A stretch of DNA of 15,594 bases from CAYLLT01 sp964591605 (lineage in GTDB: Bacteria; Planctomycetota; Phycisphaerae; UBA1845; PWPN01), in assembly GCA_964591605.1 (NCBI GenBank), contig CAZQEN010000169.1:1-15594 (forward strand), written 5' to 3'. Positions 13,701 to 15,594 of this stretch are shown here, piece after piece. Both the position numbers and the translations under genes were made by a program. How positions within the stretch are numbered: position 1 is the stretch's first letter; each line of letters starts with the position of its first letter. The notes under the pieces were generated by a model, which was not told the origin of the DNA, ran no database searches, and saw only the letters and a list, made by a program, of their open reading frames with translations.

Positions 13701-15351
13701 TTCCGACGGCGACGGCACCGCCGAGTGCAACGATGGCTGCCCGAGCGACCCGCAGAAGACGGCGCCGGGCGTGTGCGGCTGTGGAATCAGCGACGTGGAT
13801 ACCGACGGCGATGGTCACTCAGACTGCGTCGACGACTGCCCGGCCGACGCCGCCAAGGTGCAGCCCGGCATCTGCGGCTGCGGCGTGGCTGATACCGACC
13901 GCGACAGCGACGGCACCGCCGACTGTCACGATCAGTGCCCCGACGACTCCCACAAGAGCTCGCCCGGCGCGTGCGGCTGCGGCCTCGCTGACACCGACCG
14001 TGACGCCGACGGCACCGCTGACTGCCACGATCAATGCCCCGACGATCCGGCCAAGACCTTGCCGGGTGTCTGCGGCTGTGGTACCCCCGACACGGACTCC
14101 GACGGCGACGGCACCCCCAATTGCCAGGATCAGTGCCCGGACGCCCCGCACAAGACCCTGCCGGGCATCTGCGGATGCAGCATCGCCGACACCGATACCG
14201 ACGGCGACCTCGTCGTCGACTGCCTCGACGCGTGCCCGGCCGATCCGGCCAAAACCGCGCCCGGCACCTGCGGCTGCGGAGCCTCCGACGCCGACAGCGA
14301 CGCCGACGGCGCGCTCGATTGCCACGACGCCTGCCCGAATGACCCCCTCAAGATCGGGCCCGGCGTGTGCGGCTGCGGCGTCGTCGACAAGGATACCGAC
14401 GCGGACGGCGCCGCCGATTGCCAGGATGCCTGTCCGAACGACCCCGCCAAGCGGGAGCTCGGCGCCTGTGGTTGTGGTGTCCCCGACGTGGACAGCGACC
14501 AGGACGCCGCACCCGATTGCGTCGATCTCTGCCCGGCCGACCCCGCCAAGACCGCGCCCGGCGCCTGCGGCTGCGGCCTCCCGGAGACCGACACCGATCA
14601 GGACGGCACGCCCGACTGCATCGATGGCTGCCCGACCGACCCGAATAAGACCGAGCCCGGAGACACCGGCTGCGGCGGACAGGCCGGCCGCAACACCGAC
14701 ACCGACGGCGACGGAATCCCCGACCGCAAGGACCGTTGCCCCACCGACCCCGGCAAGAAGGCCCCCGGCCAGTGCGGCTGCGGCACCCCCGACACCGATA
14801 ACGACTCAGACGGCGTCGCCAACTGCCGCGACAACTGCCCCGATCATCACAACCCCTCCCAGAGGGATCGTGACCGCGACGGCATCGGCGACGCATGCGA
14901 CGCCGATTGCGCCGCTCTGCTCATCCAGGCGGAGAGACTCATCGTCACCCGCGGCCGCAATGGCAGCGTCCAGACCGTGCCCGTGGCCGGCATGGAGGTC
15001 CGCGTGTTCGATCGCTTCGAAGGCTCCTGTGCCCGCAGCTTCGGCTTCTCGTCGCGCCACTATGCCGACATCTACAAGAGCTGCCCGCCGGTCGCCAGCG
15101 GCACCACCGCCGCCGACGGCTCCGTCCGCTTCGGCCTGCCCGCCGGAACCTACCTTGTCATCGGCCAGTACGACCCCGACGGCTTCCCCGCCAACCACGA
15201 CGGCGACGAACGCTACGTGGGCGTCAGCGTGGCCAGCTTCACCTGCTCCGCCGACCGCGACCCGCAGCAGCCCACCGTCCGCAAACGCCTGCAGGTCATC
15301 GAGGAGTCCCCAGCCCCCAAGCCGCCCCCAAAGCGCGGCAAAAACCGCTGA
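10777..15351 (+). CDS. Giant exported mosaic protein: Ig-like, HYR-like and TSP3-like repeats
   Basis: A 1524-residue protein, probably on the cell surface or in the extracellular matrix. Residues 1-29 are a signal peptide ending AWA. Residues 30 to about 230 and 232-408 are two beta-sandwich modules of carbohydrate-binding appearance, each opening with a motif like NGDFEGG or NASFEAG and closing YIDDVEV or YFDRVTF. Residues 409-684 are three Ig-like domains with the core YQW...G...LTINPV...Y.CVVTN.CG. Residues 685-939 are three HYR-like domains (PPTIICPPDV, YPVGTTTVTW, SDAAGNLASC). Residues 940-1378 are thirteen Asp/Cys-rich repeats of the thrombospondin-type-3 style, expected to bind calcium. 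Residues 1379-1524 resemble a Cna-B/carboxypeptidase-regulatory domain (GMEVRVFDR, GTTAADGSVRFGLPAGTYLV) and end in a Pro/Lys/Arg tail. No LPXTG, PEP-CTERM or Por-type sorting signal is evident. Adhesion or surface structure is inferred; no enzymatic motif is seen. Confidence 0.9.
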   Translation: MNRNSHGTGRAAVFAVGMGCLLTPAAAWAGDIGLVANGDFEGGSFNTGHAATCGVSSSLLPQAFGWNKDAVPEGSSCGDNCFNATEETAIRRSGGRSARLSFCTNGSSAVAGAISGIKGVIVQTVVVGPNASFRVKAWALHTSGNCPPILAWNPGTDANIESANDAVPARITRIDPDDAWATLNRWQSATLYGTLTGGEDRITVMVGGAAHDGSAGANVYIDDVEVTVLASSLQNASFEAGLGGNGPDSAGNGGYNFEHWDVGAAGSKQALPVRGTAGQGTGSPGSPPDGLHYAYADACGDAKSSVISQVVSVTPGSSYTLSAQVYQHAGSDADPPRIGYMNGTATFRTAEPIFANSVVLGVQGSWQPLTLTFTPTQPTVTLILFGKHTNASCWSAYFDRVTFGPACTAPAITGQPGTQRVCPGESASFTVVASGSAPFTYQWSKGTTLLTDGGNISGATTATLTINPVTATDVGANYRCVVTNACGSATSNNGVLNVNTPVRIVTQPTSTSACPGGSATFRVSAFSSPTSSYQWRRGTTNLVNGGNISGATSSVLTINPVSGDDAGDDYNCVVTNVCGGVTTDQVSLTVITPPVITAQPASQMACTGSSATFTVAVASVQPPSYQWRRGTTNLVNGGSISGANTATLTINPVISDDADAAYNCVVTNACGTATSSHAALSIDFVPPTIICPPDVQTGSSAAWCGATVNLGTPVANDNCGTLDGESGTGGTVTATRADGAPLTDPYPVGTTTVTWVATDVNGLSTSCDQTVTVVDNQPPVITACAAPQTVSAGSDCSAVVPDLVSGVDVADACSPLNGLTRSQDPPAGTPVGSGATRVTLTISDAAGNLASCSTTFTVNDTTAPAVTCRDATITLDSSGQATLAPAQVMQNVIENCGFVQRSLSRTAFDCIDIGQRTVTLTVRDAAGNEGSCDAVVTVQDTDSDGDGVGDCSDLCDNDPGKTAPGQCGCGNPDLDSDGDGTAECNDGCPSDPQKTAPGVCGCGISDVDTDGDGHSDCVDDCPADAAKVQPGICGCGVADTDRDSDGTADCHDQCPDDSHKSSPGACGCGLADTDRDADGTADCHDQCPDDPAKTLPGVCGCGTPDTDSDGDGTPNCQDQCPDAPHKTLPGICGCSIADTDTDGDLVVDCLDACPADPAKTAPGTCGCGASDADSDADGALDCHDACPNDPLKIGPGVCGCGVVDKDTDADGAADCQDACPNDPAKRELGACGCGVPDVDSDQDAAPDCVDLCPADPAKTAPGACGCGLPETDTDQDGTPDCIDGCPTDPNKTEPGDTGCGGQAGRNTDTDGDGIPDRKDRCPTDPGKKAPGQCGCGTPDTDNDSDGVANCRDNCPDHHNPSQRDRDRDGIGDACDADCAALLIQAERLIVTRGRNGSVQTVPVAGMEVRVFDRFEGSCARSFGFSSRHYADIYKSCPPVASGTTAADGSVRFGLPAGTYLVIGQYDPDGFPANHDGDERYVGVSVASFTCSADRDPQQPTVRKRLQVIEESPAPKPPPKRGKNR
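12001..12828 (+). repeat. Three tandem Ig-like domain repeats, 276-bp period
   Basis: The codon for the Tyr of the YQW core lies at 12097, 12373 and 12649, exactly 276 bases (92 codons) apart. The second and third copies share the segment YQWRRGTTNLVNGG with few base differences, while the first reads YQWSKGTTLLTDGG. Each copy carries an early Cys and a late CVVTN.CG pair. The even spacing and the closeness of copies two and three point to recent in-frame duplication. Confidence 0.75.
13594..14910 (+). repeat. Thirteen tandem 33-residue (99-bp) TSP3-like calcium-binding repeats
   Basis: Repeat starts fall at 13594, 13693, 13792, 13891, 13990, 14089, 14188, 14287, 14386, 14485, 14584, 14692 and 14791. 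The unit runs D.D.DGDG..DC.D.CP.DP.KT.PG.CGCG.., with Asp at positions 1, 3, 5, 7, 11 and 14 and Cys at 12, 16, 28 and 30. All units are 99 bp except the eleventh, which has three extra codons, and the last, which switches to the classical TSP3 form (DNCPDHHNPSQ then DRDRDGIGDACD). Asp-rich loops of this kind bind calcium in thrombospondins. The extra CGCG cysteine pair distinguishes this bacterial variant. The DNA copies have diverged at third codon positions. Confidence 0.85.
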
Positions 15352-15402
15352 CCCACTCGCGCCGGCGCCATCATCCCACGCCGCCGCGCTCTTTGCGATT
15401 GC

Positions 15403-15594
15403 CTACGGCCACGACGCCAACCACTCCATCGGCTGGCCAACCTCGGTCGTCAAGACCACAAGCGCGTGGGTCTGGCCATTCTTCCGGGATATGGGTGAAG
15501 AGGAGCTCCGATCCTCGCCCGGCAGGGCGCACCATGGTTGCCAGGGACTTTGAGTCCCTGGAAACCAGGCCCCACACAGACCCCGCGCCTCCTC
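15403..15594 (-). other. Open minus-strand frame running off the window edge
   Basis: Read from base 15594 leftwards, 63 codons stay open to a TAG at 15403-15405. The last part reads KNGQTHALVVLTTEVGQP, then MEWLASWP before the stop. It could be the 3' end of a gene lying mostly outside the window, or a translated dispersed repeat. A different minus-strand frame is open here too, and the strong palindrome at 15535-15567 lies inside both. I do not recognise the protein. Confidence 0.2.
15535..15567. terminator. Strong palindromic stem-loop downstream of the giant gene
   Basis: CCAGGGACT (15541-15549) pairs perfectly with AGTCCCTGG (15553-15561) across a 3-nt TTG loop. Five more pairs extend the stem (TGGTT at 15535-15539 with AACCA at 15563-15567) after one G/A mismatch. 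It lies 183 nt after the stop of the large gene and may end its transcript, but no T-run follows on either strand. It could instead be a dispersed palindromic repeat. Confidence 0.4.

Noticed and set aside
13594..14910. CRISPR array
   Set aside because: The regular 99-bp period is a translated protein repeat with divergent copies throughout the unit, not identical repeats separated by unique spacers.
13733..15553. 606-codon open frame on the plus strand in another frame
   Set aside because: It is produced by the biased codons of the 99-bp repeat array and reads as Ala/Pro/Thr/Arg-rich low complexity. The real frame carries the Cys/Asp pattern.
1..15594. tRNA, rRNA, insertion sequence or integrase
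   Set aside because: No cloverleaf, rRNA segment, transposase motif or paired terminal inverted repeats flanking a transposase-like gene was seen.

Overview
The window is GC-rich and dense with genes for exported proteins. It reads like a chromosomal segment of a Planctomycetota-like bacterium, possibly of the Phycisphaerae type. The grounds are large modular secreted proteins, an SGNH esterase variant and thrombospondin-type-3-like repeats with a CGCG signature that I associate with that phylum, and the lack of any SusC/SusD pair. This placement is inference; no rRNA or other phylogenetic marker is present.

Bases 217-8749 (+ strand) hold four tightly spaced genes (gaps of 16, 28 and 32 nt) that look like one operon. 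All four products have export signals: (1) a DUF1961/YesU-like jelly-roll protein, possibly a lipoprotein; (2) a 996-residue fusion of an SGNH-type esterase with a probable six-hairpin glycosidase-like half; (3) a 1010-residue protein with a LamG-like N-terminus, a large alpha-helical central part of unrecognised family, and a CARDB-like C-terminus; (4) a 545-residue probable TIM-barrel glycosidase-like protein with a galactose-binding-like C-terminal domain. Together they suggest a secreted system that deacylates and cleaves a complex, perhaps plant- or alga-derived, glycan. The substrate cannot be read from the sequence. A plausible sigma70-like promoter lies at 134-162.

Bases 8750-9018 separate this operon from a convergent gene and hold a cluster of stem-loops with overlapping alternative pairings. 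Bases 9019-10296 (- strand) encode a 12-TM MFS transporter of the YnfM/AraJ type, with a good promoter at 10339-10369. Bases 10297-10776 are a non-coding divergent spacer with a GC-rich hairpin and direct repeats.

Bases 10777-15351 (+ strand) encode a 1524-residue exported mosaic protein: two beta-sandwich modules, three Ig-like domains with an exact 276-bp period, three HYR-like domains, thirteen 33-residue Asp/Cys-rich calcium-binding-type repeats with a 99-bp period, and a Cna-B/carboxypeptidase-regulatory-like C-terminus. It is probably a surface or extracellular-matrix protein.

The last 240 bases are without a confident gene. They contain a strong palindrome (15535-15567) and an open minus-strand frame that runs off the window edge.
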